Origin: Hanleya hanleyi
Taxonomy: Eukaryota > Mollusca > Polyplacophora > Lepidopleurida > Hanleyidae
Assembly (NCBI GenBank): GCA_036873755.1
Contig: JAVTVY010019024.1
Location: 1-64,000 of the forward strand
Length of the DNA stretch: 64,000 bases
Direction of reading: 5' to 3'
Shown here one piece after another: positions 1 to 54,545 of this stretch. Positions within the stretch are counted from its first letter, which is position 1. Every line of letters begins with the position of its first letter. A model generated the notes under the pieces. That model searched no databases. It saw nothing but the letters and a program-made list of their open reading frames with translations, and was not told the origin of the DNA. Position numbers and translations under genes: made by a program.

Positions 1-294
1 AAATAAGGTTTGAGGCGAATAATTTTTTGTAGGCCTCAAGAATACAAGTTTCCAAAATTTGGTAGCTGTACCGCACACAGTTCGTCAGATATAACTGATT
101 ACATTCAAGCATATCCACGAAATGGGGTGTAACGCCATAAATTAAGGCTGAGACGATGAATTTTTCGTATGCTTCTAGAAAACAACTACATAAAAATGTT
201 CCCAAAATTTAGTTGTTTTGGTTCTGCCTTAAATGTGGTAATGGAGGGACGGATGTACATGACAATACCCCGAGGCCAAAATTGGCTGAGGGGT
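1..294 (+). repeat. 3' end of a pearl-like HINE element (family E)
   Basis: The window opens inside a dispersed repeat. Its core resembles the tandem units at 18189..19221 and 62138..62670 (shared phrases such as agctgtaccg, cacagttc and gatataactg). It ends with a GGAC-rich stretch (241..262) and the terminal hairpin whose two halves are ccccgaggcc and ggctgagggg, followed by t-aaaa. That order (tandem core, GGAC microsatellite, terminal hairpin) is the layout of bivalve pearl elements, regarded as non-autonomous Helentrons. The 5' part lies outside the window. No coding capacity is seen. Confidence 0.6.
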
Positions 295-889
295 AAAAGT
301 GATCTTTGACCATAGTACCTGCAAGAATTATGCTCACCATGTATACATTCAATGTATTTATTCAATGTTCAAATCTAATATTCTTCATTGCCATCCAATA
401 TGATATGCATGGAAGATCTCGCATCCAAAAGCTGGAGCCACAAAAGATCTGACATCCTTTTTTGACTGTACAAAGAATTATATACAGGATGTTTTCATGT
501 ACTTTACAGAGAAGGAAAATTTGGCATTGCTTCCTTCAATTCCAAAATGAACAGACCATCAGCTACCTTGGTTTACATTACTTATCACTATTTCTTTTCA
601 CATAGAAAGAGAAATGAATATTTTCTGCAACGTTACTATGGTCCTTGTAAGGATAACAACAATGAACCACTTGTAAGGAAGGCCCCGAGTTTTCTTAATG
701 ATTCTACTCCATTCAATAGGTGATTATATGCTCATCTAAGAGAATAGTAATTAAGAAGTATATATTCACGGGAACTAAACTTTGAACAAAACCTTTTACT
801 GTGAAAATAGTTCAAGTCAGTTCTGCATAAAGGCATTACAGTAGTTGGAATCCTGGGAGATTCACAATCTTATACCTGGGAACAGCAGA
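295..889. other. Unassigned sequence downstream of HELLS
   Basis: AT-rich sequence without a convincing ORF, RNA gene or repeat boundary. It lies 3' of the HELLS stop codon (HELLS runs on the minus strand), so part of it could be 3' UTR or intergenic DNA. I saw nothing that distinguishes these. Confidence 0.4.
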
Positions 890-1895
890 AGATTGCACAT
901 CCTACAGCTGAGACCATGGGAAATGTCACATCCTACAGCTGGATCCATGGAAGATATCACATACTACAGCTGGAACAGGTAAGATATCACAGCTGTATCC
1001 ATGTTAGATATCACATGCTACAGTTGAAGCCATGGAGGAGGAGGAGGAGGGAATTTGGCTTAATGTCACACTCAAGTTTGTTTCACTCATATGGTGACAG
1101 TCAGTTTGGTTGGTGGAGGAAGCCGGAGTACCCGGAGAGAACCACCGCCCTTGGGCAGCGTGTGCAGCAGACTTTCACACATGGACCAGCTGGGCTTTTG
1201 AACCGTGCCGGTTCCAGCGTGTGTTTGAGAGAAGCCATGGAAGATATCACATCTACACCTGGGTCAGGTAAGATATCACATCTACAGCTGCATCCATGTA
1301 GGACATCATCCTCGCTGCATCCATAACGAACATCATCTACAGCTGCATCCATGTAAGATATCACATCCTACAGTTGGGAGCCATGGAAGATATCACATCC
1401 TACACCTGGGTCCAGGTAAGATATCATCTCCTACAGCTGCATCCATGTAAGACATCACATCCTACAGCTGCATCCATGTAAGATATCACATCCTACAGTT
1501 GGAGCCATGGAAGATATCACATCCTACACCTGGGTCAAGGTGACAAATCTCCTACAGCTGCATCCATGTAAGACATCACATCCTACAGCTGCATCCACGT
1601 AAGATATCACATCCTACAGTTGGAGCCATGGAAGATATCACATCCCACACCTTGGTCAAGGTGACAAATCTCCTACAGCTGCATCCATGTAAGACATCAC
1701 ATCCTACAGCTGCATCCATGTAAGATATCACATCCTACAGTTGGAGCCATGGAAGATATCACATCCTACACCTCGGTCCAGGTGAGATATCATCTCCTAC
1801 AGCTGCATCCATGGAAGATATCACATCCTACAGCTGCATCCATGTAAGATATCACATCTTACAGTTGGAGCCATGGAAGATCCAACATCCTAAAG
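890..1895. repeat. Minisatellite, ~31-33 bp unit
   Basis: About thirty imperfect copies of a unit built from catccatgtaagatatcac followed by atcctacagctg. Variants read ggagccatggaagatatc or cacctgggtccagg. Around 1030-1240 a less repetitive stretch interrupts the array. Short ORFs across it are low-complexity by-products. It lies about 280 bp beyond the HELLS stop codon, in the 3' UTR or just downstream. Confidence 0.85.
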
Positions 1896-2175
1896 CTGAA
1901 GCAAAGCAAGATATCCTTTCCCAAAGTGAGAGCCATAACCCGCAAAATAGAAGATCTGTGCCACAGACCAAACATTCCCTTCAAATTACATCCAATCACG
2001 TTAAAAAAGACAATCTGCTCGGGCAATCTTTCTAAGAAGGCCCTATACATTACTGACATTAAGCTGCATTGTTAGATATGCAAATTCATCTCATTATACT
2101 TATGAAACTGTAAGAGCATCTGACAATGTCTATGTGAATTTCTAGACATCACTTGTCTAGCCATAGTTCAATACA

Positions 2176-45147
<42,972 letters not shown>

Positions 45148-45204
45148 CTGTAAAGCAGGTTAAGGGTAACCATAAGTATTATTCAGTTAAGTTGTTGAAA
45201 CTCT

Positions 45205-45380
45205 TGTTGGAACATGGTTTCTCGTCAGATCACCAAAGATTAAGCAATGTTGAGCTCGGTCAATACTTGGATGGGTGACAGGTGTCCAGGATAATAGGAA
45301 CTGTGGACACTCTCGTGTTCTGGCACATGTAGGCACCATCGTGATAGGACTGAAAAAATGTTGAAAATGATGTTAAATCC
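45205..45380 (+). ncRNA. 5S rRNA-derived SINE-like fragment
   Basis: 45221..45279 resembles the internal and 3' part of 5S rRNA: tcgtcagatcaccaaagatt, then aagcaatgttgagctcggtc and aatacttggatgggtgac. That covers the 5S box A, intermediate element and box C promoter. The 5S 5' third is poorly conserved and there is no canonical 3' end. The sequence runs into an unrelated body (gtgttctggcacatgtagg), as in SINE3-type elements. Unlikely to be a working 5S gene. Confidence 0.65.
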
Positions 45381-45835
45381 TACTCGCTCACCCTGGTATG
45401 CAATATCTTTGGTAACCAATACCCAAAACCAAAACATTACTCCTACCATGCTGAATGCAACTGTGATATCTTTATTTGAAGTGTAAACTGGAAAGTATAA
45501 ATACATTACAGGAACAGTTTTGTTCTAGCATGTCTAGACACTGTCAGCAGAATTCAATAAAGGAGCAACACACAAAATTGAAATTGACCTATAAATTCTA
45601 TAAACTCATTGCTGCAATAAAGACTATGTTAGAAATATAGTTTCATGCAAGATCAAGGACTAATAATTGTTTGTGAGTGAACGATATACAAGTAAGTGAC
45701 AATTGTGGTGAGAGAATATAGAGAAATACAAAACTTGTCAAATTGGTTCTGTCCAAGCAGTGAACTTTTCAATTATCAATTGGCCCCAACAGTTTGTTCT
45801 CAGGTTACTCAGCTGCCTAAGCCTTTAAAATATCC
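45381..45835. other. Unassigned HELLS intron sequence
   Basis: No coding exon of HELLS or repeat end recognised. Confidence 0.35.
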
Positions 45836-45919
45836 TAAGGCGCCGTTTCCAATTATCGTTCGCGAATGAATCGTTTATTTTGTCAAATTTTCTCGAAGTC
45901 ACGATTTTCCAAGGCGCGA

Positions 45920-46739
45920 CAGGGCTCGAATTGGCGGCCTGCAAATTGCAATTTGCAGGCCAAATTTGAGGTGTTGCAGGCCATGTGAAAATTCGCCTGC
46001 AAAAAAAAAAACAAAACAAAAAAAATTGCAGGTCATAATTTCTGTGGCAGAAATTGTTATTATCTTCTGTTCAGTGGATATTCTGGAGATCATTTTCGTC
46101 GACGGCATGTCCAAAAGTTAGAAAACTTTTCATCTTTTTCAACACAAAATACATCGTCGTGGTCGAGTTCAGATCGATGGCAAAAGTAAATATGTTCAGG
46201 GGAGTCTACTCACGCATTACTTGGAATTATAGAGAACTGTTGTCTCCCTTTACTGTCCTTACGCATGCGTGCGCCGCTGTTCTAGGAATCCTATTTCCGT
46301 TCGTTTGTTGCTGAGAGACTGGCCAAAATGAACTGACAGATTAATTTGCCGGGCTGCCAAATAATGAAATAAATTGTGTGATGGCAAAAGTATCAACTGT
46401 ACGATCGTGGGGGTTTAACGACTGGCTCAACATTACGAAAAAGGAGAAAAAAACCGGACATGATATTGTGACAGAAATGAACTGCTCGCTGTGTTCGAAG
46501 TACGAACAGCAAATTCAAACGGTGAGAAATTTTCAACAAGCTTGGATTAGCGGCACTCGTACAATCAAAAAAGATTGCGTGATCACACATTCGAAGGCAG
46601 AACCACTGCTGACACTTACACTGAATGCATTAAGTGTAAAGTCCGTTATTGAGCTGTGGTCCATCAAAGAATTTTGAAAATTTTTTGGAAGGGGTTTTTT
46701 TTTTTGCAGGTCATCTCTCATGCTCTAAAGCGAGCCCTG
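45920..46739. mobile_element. hAT-like element with a zinc-finger ORF (820 bp)
   Basis: CAGGGCTCGAATT at the left and CAGGGCTCGCTTT inward from the right, flanked by cgcga on both sides (45915..45919, 46740..46744), a 5-bp duplication. A perfect 26-bp palindrome (ggcctgcaaattg and its complement, 45937..45962) and repeated gcaggcc lie near the left end. It carries an ORF at 46378..46677. It sits inside cgatt-rich sequence that reads continuously on both sides. Confidence 0.75.
46378..46677 (+). CDS. TTF/BED-like zinc-finger protein fragment in the hAT-like element
   Basis: 99 codons: WGFNDWLNITKKEKKTGHDI, MNCSLCSKYEQ, FQQAWISGTRTIKKDCVITH and SKAEP. W...C-x2-C...W-x2-GT-x-TIKKD-x-VI-x-H resembles the N-terminal zinc finger of ZNF862-like, hAT-derived proteins (C-x2-C ... 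H-x-S-x-x-H). The hAT catalytic domain and dimerisation domain are absent. It may be a truncated transposase N-terminus, possibly able to bind element ends. Resemblance is by eye. Confidence 0.5.
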   Translation: MMAKVSTVRSWGFNDWLNITKKEKKTGHDIVTEMNCSLCSKYEQQIQTVRNFQQAWISGTRTIKKDCVITHSKAEPLLTLTLNALSVKSVIELWSIKEF

Positions 46740-46744
46740 CGCGA

Positions 46745-47673
46745 GGGAATGGTTTTATTCTTCAAAATAAACGATTCATTCGCGATCGCTGTTCGAATGG
46801 TTTTTATTTTCTGTTGGCAATCATTTTTCAATCGAGAAAATTCTCGCGAATAAAAAGCGATATCCCGATTCAATCGTTTTTTAATCGAGAAAATATAAGC
46901 GATTAAAAAAAACGATTGAGGATTATAGCCGAAAGTAGTACGGTAAGGTTCAGCCTAACTGACCCGCATACACATTCGAGTTTCTGTATCATGAACACTT
47001 CAGTCAGACTATATAAAGTTCGATCATTTTTTCTTCTTCCTTTTCCATTCTTCTTTACCTTGTGTAAAACTATAGCGTGTTTCAGTTCAGTTGGCGGTTA
47101 TATAGATACGATGGGGATATTGAAAGAAATTGAAAAAAAACCCCATATATATATACATAGGAATAATGGTTATGCATATAATTATAACTATAATTATTAT
47201 ATAATTATATTTACATATATTTTGTACGGGACACTGGCCCGGATATGGTCAGATTGAGTCATTTGCACTTGCAATTTCGTCTATTATTTTGAGTATTTCT
47301 GTGTTTTAAAGCTGGTATTATTCCACATTTCTTGTGTAGTATTTTTCGTGAACGTTTTTGGCATCTGTATGTGCTGAAATTTTGAGTTGATTCGTCAGAT
47401 TTCCGCTGTTCGCGTGTTTTTTTTTTGTCCTACGATCACCATTTTCCTTGTATAGATAGATGGTGTTGTATTGAATATAACATTGTCATACGGGGCTTTT
47501 GAGGCTTCGAAAGCACGTAATTATTAATATATGGCGCGGGCTATTTGTAAACTGTTCTTATTTTTTTGCTTGATTGTTTGGTTGTGTGAATTAATCTTTT
47601 CTGGAGCTCTCTGGGTGGGAGTCTTGTTGTGTGGCTCCCTAAGTGGGATCTATAAGTGCAAAACCCCACAGTT
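46745..47673. other. Unassigned AT-rich sequence
   Basis: 46750..46920 has repeated cgatt and tcgcgaa phrases (see the Harbinger-like entry). The rest, including TA-rich 47150..47220, shows nothing recognisable. Confidence 0.35.
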
Positions 47674-47872
47674 GCCTGGCTTGTGGGATATTTGATGGTA
47701 GATGAATACGTATATTTTCAATAAATTGTGAGAATTAATAAATACAAAGGGTAAATATATATATAAAAGAAATGATTCAAAGAAAATAATGATATTGATT
47801 ATTTTTCACAATTTGGTGAACATACACGTATTCATTTACCATCAAATATCCCACAAGCCTGGTAATTGCAGT
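47674..47872. repeat. Inverted repeat, ~67-bp arms
   Basis: The left arm gcctggcttgtgggatattt and onward to aaattgtgag is mirrored by cacaatttggtgaacatac to aaatatcccacaagcctgg. The loop is 47741..47804. Candidate short MITE; the flanking duplication is not clear. Confidence 0.75.
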
Positions 47873-48210
47873 ATGGAAAACACTAAAAGTGGACTGAACG
47901 TGGTTTGCTTGGCAAGATGAACAACGCCCCTCACCGCGTATGATACTATATGTGAAATGACTGCTTATTCAATAAAATATGAATATAAAACGTCTTTGTA
48001 TGTCCGGCAGATTTTCAAATCCCACATTTAAATCTTTAGTTTTGCGAAGAAAAAAACCCCGAAATCTTTAACCGATGATCGTACTTGGACGAGAAATTAT
48101 TTTGGTTAATCCAGTACGAGATGAAATTATATAATATTCAGTTGGTTTCTGGCTTGAGCTTCCCTCTGGAATCATTCATAGTTCATTCATCAAAATGTAA
48201 AATTAAAATA

Positions 48211-49782
48211 AAAATCGACCATAGAGGTCCATGTCCCCCGCTAGCAGCACCAGTTATGGTGGATTACATCCACCATAACTGGCGCTGCTGCTGCGGGGGC
48301 CATGGACCTCCATGGTCGATTTTTTTTTGTCGATGATATCTCATATCATTGATAAGAGTATGATTTGAAAATGAAGATATCGCTGAGGAGCTTAACATAA
48401 TCTAATACAGCGGATGGCACCCATATTGGATTATGCACATCCATAAAACATAATACATGACTGTCCTCTCACTAAGGTCAAGGGACTCCCCAAGTTTGAA
48501 GTAGATCAGTTGAATCGTACTCCAGCTATTGTCCGGACAAGATCAAACTGCTTAAAATCCAATGAAATCCAGTATGGGCGATGGTGGCCATATTGTATTA
48601 AGCATGTCCTTGAAAAACAATCCTAATCCTCCTCTCAACAATGTCAAGGCACTCCCCAGGTATGAAGTAGATCGGTTGAATCGTTCTCGAGTTATTGTCC
48701 AGACAAGATTCAACTGCTTATAATCCAATATGGCTGACGGCGGCCATATTAGATTACGCACATTGCTGAAAAACAATCCCAACCGTCCTCTCACCAATGT
48801 CAAGGCACACCCCAAATTTGAAGTTGATCGATTAAATCGTTCACGAGTTATTGTCCGGACAAGAAAATCTAAGATCCAACTGCTTATAATCCAATATGGC
48901 TGACGGCGGCCATATTGGATTATGCACATTGCTGAAAAAAAATCCCAACCGTCCTCTCACCGATGTCAAGGCACTCCCCAAGTTTGAAGTAGATCAGTTG
49001 AATCGTACTCCAGTTATTGTCCGGACAAGACCAAACTGCTTAAAATCCAATGAAATCCAGTATGGCTGATGGTGGCCATATTGGATCAAGCACACAGTCC
49101 TTGAAAAACAATTCCAATCCTCCTCTCAACAATGTCAAGGCACTCCCCACATATGAAGTAGATCGGTTGAATCGTTCTCGAGTTACAATTGTATTGTCCG
49201 GACAAGATCCAACTGCTTATAATCCAATATGGCTGACGTCGGCCATATTAGATTACGCACATTGCTGAAAAACAATCCCAACCGTCCTCTCACCAATGTC
49301 AAGGCACACCCAAAGTTTGAAGTTGATCGGTTAAATTGTTCACGAGTTATTGTCCGGACAACAAAATCTAAGATCCAACTGCTTATAATCCAAAATGTCT
49401 GACGGCGGCCATATTTGATTACGCACATTGCTGAAAAACAATCCCAACCGCCCTCTCACCAATGTCAAGGCACACCCCAATTTTGAAGTTGATCGGTTAA
49501 ATCGTTCACGAGTTATTGTCCGGACAAGAAAATCTAAGATCGAACTGCTTATAGTCCAAAATGGCTGACGGCGGCCATATTGGATTACGCACATTGCTGA
49601 AAAACAATCCCAACCGTCCTCTGGCCAATGTCAAGACACACCCCAAGTTTGAAGTTGATCGGTTGAATCATTCATGAGTTATTGTCCGGACAAGAAAATC
49701 TTACGGAATTACGGAATCACAGAATTACGGAATTACGGACACCGGTGTTTCTAAGTCCCCCCCCTACTAAGTAGCGGGGGAC
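48211..49782 (+). repeat. Pearl-like HINE, family A, copy 2 (complete)
   Basis: A 5' hairpin (48211..48331) with arms aaaatcgaccatagaggtcc and ggacctccatggtcgatttt, about eight ~165-bp units with ggctgacggcggccatatt and gagttattgtccggacaag, then cggacaccggtgtttctaag and the terminal hairpin gtcccccccctactaagtagcgggggac. ORFs in both strands are tandem-unit translations. Confidence 0.8.
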
Positions 49783-49963
49783 AAAAAGTATTGTACATAT
49801 GCGAATCCAACCGTATATGCGATTCAATCACCATTGTGATATGTATTTGATATAAATATGAAATCACTGCCGCGAATATTCTTATAATAAATAAAATTAA
49901 CTTGATGGCGATTTTTTAACTTATTCACATCTCAATAGTTTAATACGAAGCTGCGCATCTGAA

Positions 49964-51309
49964 ACCCCTCGGCTCTGGGTGCCAGCCATTCATAATGTAT
50001 TCAATTTGAAGCAAGACTTCAGGAACACCAAGCAGTCAAGTGACAAATATACAGATTATGAAAAAATTTGCCATTAGAAATGGCCTCGAACGTTTCCATC
50101 CAATCAAAGAAACCGGTATTCATTACATAAGTCTGTTGATGCATCGATGATGTATACCAAATTTTACATCGAGCATTTGAAAATTATCAGAGATAGAGAT
50201 CATTAATGATTTCGCATAAATTAAACATGGCCGACCATCCTTCCCACCACTCAGAGAAACTGATGTGGTTATTCATTGCAAGTCTCTTGATACATGGATG
50301 CTGTATACCAAGTTTCATATAGAACACTGAAATGGTATCAAAGATATACATCATTAAAGATTTTGCATAAATTAAAGATGGCCACCAAGGTTTCCGCCCA
50401 ATCAGAAAAACCAGAACTGTCTATTGATACATCGATGATGTATACAAAATTTTACATCGAGCACTTGAACGGTATCAGAGATATAGATCATTAATGATTT
50501 TTCATAAATTAAAGATGGCTGCCCATCCTTCCCGCCAATCAGAGGAACTGATGTGGTTATTCATTGCAAGTCTCTTGATACATCGATGCTGGATACCAAG
50601 TTTCATATAGAACACTGAAATGGTATCGAAGATATACATCATTAAAGATTTTGCATAAATTAAAGATGGCCACCAAGGTTTCCGCCCAATCAGAAACACA
50701 AGAACTGTCATTTATCGTAACTCTATTGATGCATCGATGATATATACCAAATTTTACATCGAGCACTCAAACAGTATCAGAGATAGAGATCATTAATGAA
50801 TTCGCATAAATTAAAGATGGCCACCCATCCTTCATGCCACTCAGAGGAACTGATGTGGTTATACATTGCAGGTCTCTTGATACATCGATGCTGTATACCA
50901 AGTTTCGTATAGAACACTTGAATGGTATCAGAGATGTATATCATTAAAGATTTTGCATAAATTATAGATGGCCGCCAAGAATTTTCACCGAATCAGAGAA
51001 ACTGGTTTCGTCATTCCTTTGAAGTTTCTTGATGCATCGATGATCTATACCAAGTTTCACACTGAACAGAGAAATGGTACCTAAGATACACAAGATTAAT
51101 GATTTCGCATAAATTAAAGATGGCCGCCAAAGTTTTCAACCAATCAGGTCCAGATTCAACAGGGTTCTGGGTCACGAGCATACAGATGTGCACTGGAAGT
51201 TTGGTGTACAGATATCTTGGTAACGAGAAAGGTGTGACGGACAGATGGACAGACGGACGGACGTACATGACGACGACAATACCCTTCAGCCAAATTTTGG
51301 CCGAGGGGT
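49964..51309 (+). repeat. Pearl-like HINE, family C, copy 2 (complete)
   Basis: Begins acccctcggctctgggtg, carries about eight ~155-bp units, a gacagatggacagacggacg stretch (51236..51262), and ends ggccgaggggt after ccaaattttgg. The 5' shoulder aatacgaagctgcgcatct is shared with copy 1. Confidence 0.75.
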
Positions 51310-53160
51310 AAAAACTGTACCAAAACATGAATGTATACCCTTTCCTAATGTATGTTTTACTATAACAAAATATACATATTTAATTACACTATTTTTCACC
51401 TTAATTAACCTAGAAATTCTCGGTTGGAGGGCTAAGCTGTTCTAGGTTATCCGCCATGTGCCCATTCACACCTCTATCAAGTCTGTGCCGTAATCATTCG
51501 GATAATGCAATCAACGACGAACTCAAATCGACTCATGACCTTATTAAATAAACATGTAATTTTGTCATTTACGCTTCGCCAGAGTAAATCTGAGCGCGGA
51601 CGTCACAGGAAGCATGGTATAGATATTTCCAGCATACACCCTACTTCGGCTTGTAGGAGACTATAGATCGTGAATCATATATATTATCCGGTTATCTCAC
51701 GCATTTATACAGTATAGTAATATAGGTTTTCCATCGACAAATCCGCAACCAGCATTAAATGTAGTTCCCAGTTCGCGGATAGAGCGGCGAACGACGGCAA
51801 CACGGCCTATGTGTCAGATATCACTCCGCCTCACGATTCTCTCGCACCTTGAAAAGGAACGATTCTCTCTCGATTAAAGATTCGCGATCAAGAACGGATC
51901 GCACATGGGTAAACGATTCAAAAACGATATCGCGAGAGAATGGATTTTTTTCAGAAAAGGTTCAATCGTTTTTTCTCATTTTTTTTCTCGATATCCTCGC
52001 GACTGATTCACGAATGATCGTTTTTCAATCGAGACAAGTGAGAAATGACTACATTGTAGTCGAAACCTGCGGCAGTGGCAATAATACAGTGAAAGGCATA
52101 TCAGCGGAGGTAGTGGTAATTGTAGAAAAAAGCGCCATCTGCCAGTGTTTTCATGCCAAGGGAAGTAATTTCCAACTACTAACCCACAATTGTAGGAATT
52201 GCGTAATAGGTCTGATGTCATATATATTCACTTTCCCCGTTCAAAATCCAACGATTTTGACTGGTCCGTGTCGTCTATACTGAATTGACAGATGAACTCA
52301 CAATGATCGCTTTGGCAATGTCTTGGTACAAGTATCATGTATGCCAAGTTTCAGAACATTCGGTTCACCCGTTGATTTATGCAAATCAAAAAGGCTTTCA
52401 ATTATTAATAAATTTCAAGGATTTAGTCATAGCGCGAAAATATACGCTCTTTAGTCTCCCTTCTCGCTTACTTTGCCGAGCAAAATGGAAAATTTATATT
52501 TCCTTCAAAGTTAATTTTCAATGAATTTATTATCAGGTCTATCACTTTGATCTGTGAAACTATGGAATGGGGTTGAAGGATTTATCGAACTGTACAAGAG
52601 GTATAATGACACTTTTTACTATTCAAATTGAGGCCTGTGACAGTCCTGATATTCGATATTTGACAACGAGGTCAAACAGATCATTTGTTAGTATCTACTA
52701 ATATACGACGTCATTCCACTCGTAAAACTGATTGACAAAATAACGTAAATTGTGAAGTGTAGAACCAATAAATTCTAGAAGAAATGGGCTCTGACTTCAG
52801 AGAATGATGTCGAATGCAATATGTTTCTGCCCATTGTCTGCTGATACACATAAGTATTGAATTTACGGGAGTGATTTTTGCTAATCTAAAAGGCGTCTGA
52901 GTGCCGAAGAGGACGGGAACATCAATACCAGAGAAGCAAGGCCCTGGCTCACGAGAATGAGGATAGAGTGTTTCGAAAGAGGATCATTCAAAATAGCTAT
53001 GCGCCAAATTTCATGCGTGTAACCGAAAGTCCACAATATAACTGCACAACTATGATGTATTGTTCGCTCACAGGGTTGTCTAACTCATTGAATACTAAAT
53101 AGTCATTTCTGTATTTAAAACCAGTTGCGCATAACGTCAGTTTTGAGTATTATTAATGAG
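51310..53160. other. Unassigned sequence
   Basis: 51780..52040 is rich in cgattc/atcgttttt motifs similar to 46750..46920. A 144-codon plus-strand ORF (51849..52283) resembles no family I know and overlaps those motifs. The rest is featureless. Confidence 0.35.
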
Positions 53161-53230
53161 TCGGCATAGCTAAGACAGTAAGTGCAACTCCAGGGATTGG
53201 AGGGTCATTGTTTCGATTCCCACAGAGGGT
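53161..53230 (+). ncRNA. tRNA-derived SINE-like head
   Basis: A box-like catagctaagacagtaagtg and B box-like gtttcgattccc lie ~40 bp apart, as in tRNA genes and tRNA-derived SINEs. No acceptor stem closes, so it is not a functional tRNA. The SINE body was not recognised. Confidence 0.4.
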
Positions 53231-54545
53231 TAAATTATTCTTCCTTTCAAAACATGTTTTCATATATGCGAATTGCTTGGGGGTAAAGTTAAACATCATA
53301 CCAAATTGTCATTTCTATAAGTTAAACATCTTTATTCGGCGAAAGTTGCTGAGTTGTTCCCTTAATTCTGAAACGTAATTGTTGCGTTTTTATGATGCAT
53401 GATCTATAATTTGATACCAAGTATTATCCGTTGTTAATGATAATGGCAATGTGTTACTTGTCTACTTCTTCACCAATTTGTGAATTATCTAGATTGGGTA
53501 GATAAAATGATTACTAGAAGAAGTGAACTTATTTCTCTACTTACTAAGACAGTCGCCTATGACTGTATGCAAATTAGCTGAACCACCGACAAGGTTGCGG
53601 CTCATCTTCCTTGGTATATAAGCAATTCAACGATCTCAAAGTGTATATACAAGTACATACTGCTCAGTGAAAATGGTAATATCTGAAGCCAATGATGATG
53701 TGTCGATCGACAGATTTTAAGCGACTGACGTAGGAGAATTGAAGTGTGAACGCAAATCAACGAAGCAATAATTCATGCCAACGAATATAGTTGCAAATGA
53801 ATTCAAACGTGCCTGAAGACAGTGTTGTCATGTGAGATCGGAGGTTGAGAAGAAAAATATGGCAGAGATCACACTCTCTTAACGCATGCGTATTTCATAA
53901 AGTCACAAGAAGAAGAGGAACAACAACAACAACAACGCGAGCCTCCCGTAGACCTGTGTGCCGCAGGTAAAAATTGAAGAAAAATCGCGACTGAAGAAAA
54001 AATGAATAATGGAAACGATCCCTAAGTTAAAGTCTGACTGTCAGACAAAAAGTTTCCGTTATTGGATCAATTGTATTGATAAATGGAAAAATATCTTTAA
54101 GAAGAGCCCAAGGGGCTTCAATATACGCCTGTATATCTGGAATTACATTGGTCCAAATTTCAAAGTTGTTTAATAGCCTTGATTCCAATCCGAAGAAAGT
54201 TCTATGATTTTGTGCTTCTGAGAATGTAACATATATCACATCTTATAATGAATGATATCCCACACTGAAATCAACAGTAGTCAAACACAAAAAATAGTAG
54301 TTTTCCTGCAAATGGATTTCTTTCAGGCAAGAGAATTTTTCATGAAGGAAGAAATGAAAGCAAACCTTTGTTCTTGAGTTAATAAACAGGTATGAAGTTC
54401 ATAAAGGACCCCTCTCCCTGTTAAATTAGTAAATGTATGGTTTTTATTTCACAACAGCTGTTTCAAATGCCATATTATACATGTACATGTAGGGGAGAGA
54501 AATCTGAATATTCCACCCTAAGACATATAGTCAGCTAAACTTGAT
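53231..54545. other. Unassigned sequence
   Basis: Contains a short (aac)n run at 53923..53937 and the possible Harbinger-like right end at 54022. Nothing else recognised. Confidence 0.35.

Larger units (their letters stand above)
45839..54022. mobile_element. Possible second Harbinger-like element (outer ends only, heavily nested)
   Basis: The left end GGCGCCGTTTCCAATTAT and the right end read inward GGGATCGTTTCCATTATT are inverted matches with TAA flanks (45836..45838, 54023..54025). They resemble the ends at 7911 and 12259 (GG..CGTWTCC). Blocks rich in cgattcg/atcgttttt at 46750..46920 and 51840..52040 look like subterminal repeats. It would contain the hAT-like element, two HINEs and unassigned DNA. 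The two ends might belong to different elements, because the interior right end lacks the subterminal motif. Confidence 0.35.

Noticed and set aside
1101..1364. Minus-strand ORF near the minisatellite as an extra HELLS exon
   Set aside because: HELLS already ends at 2176 with a stop codon; this frame is repeat-derived.
45221..45279. Functional 5S rRNA gene
   Set aside because: The 5' third and 3' end are not conserved and no terminator run follows directly.
48552..49594. Series of 72-125 codon ORFs with NRSRVIVRTRK or RFNRSTSNLG text
   Set aside because: These are tandem-unit translations of family A on both strands and recur at 6.9-7.9 kb and 60.0-60.9 kb.
51849..52283. 144-codon ORF as a transposase
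   Set aside because: No catalytic motif or DNA-binding pattern; overlaps cgatt-rich subterminal-like repeats.
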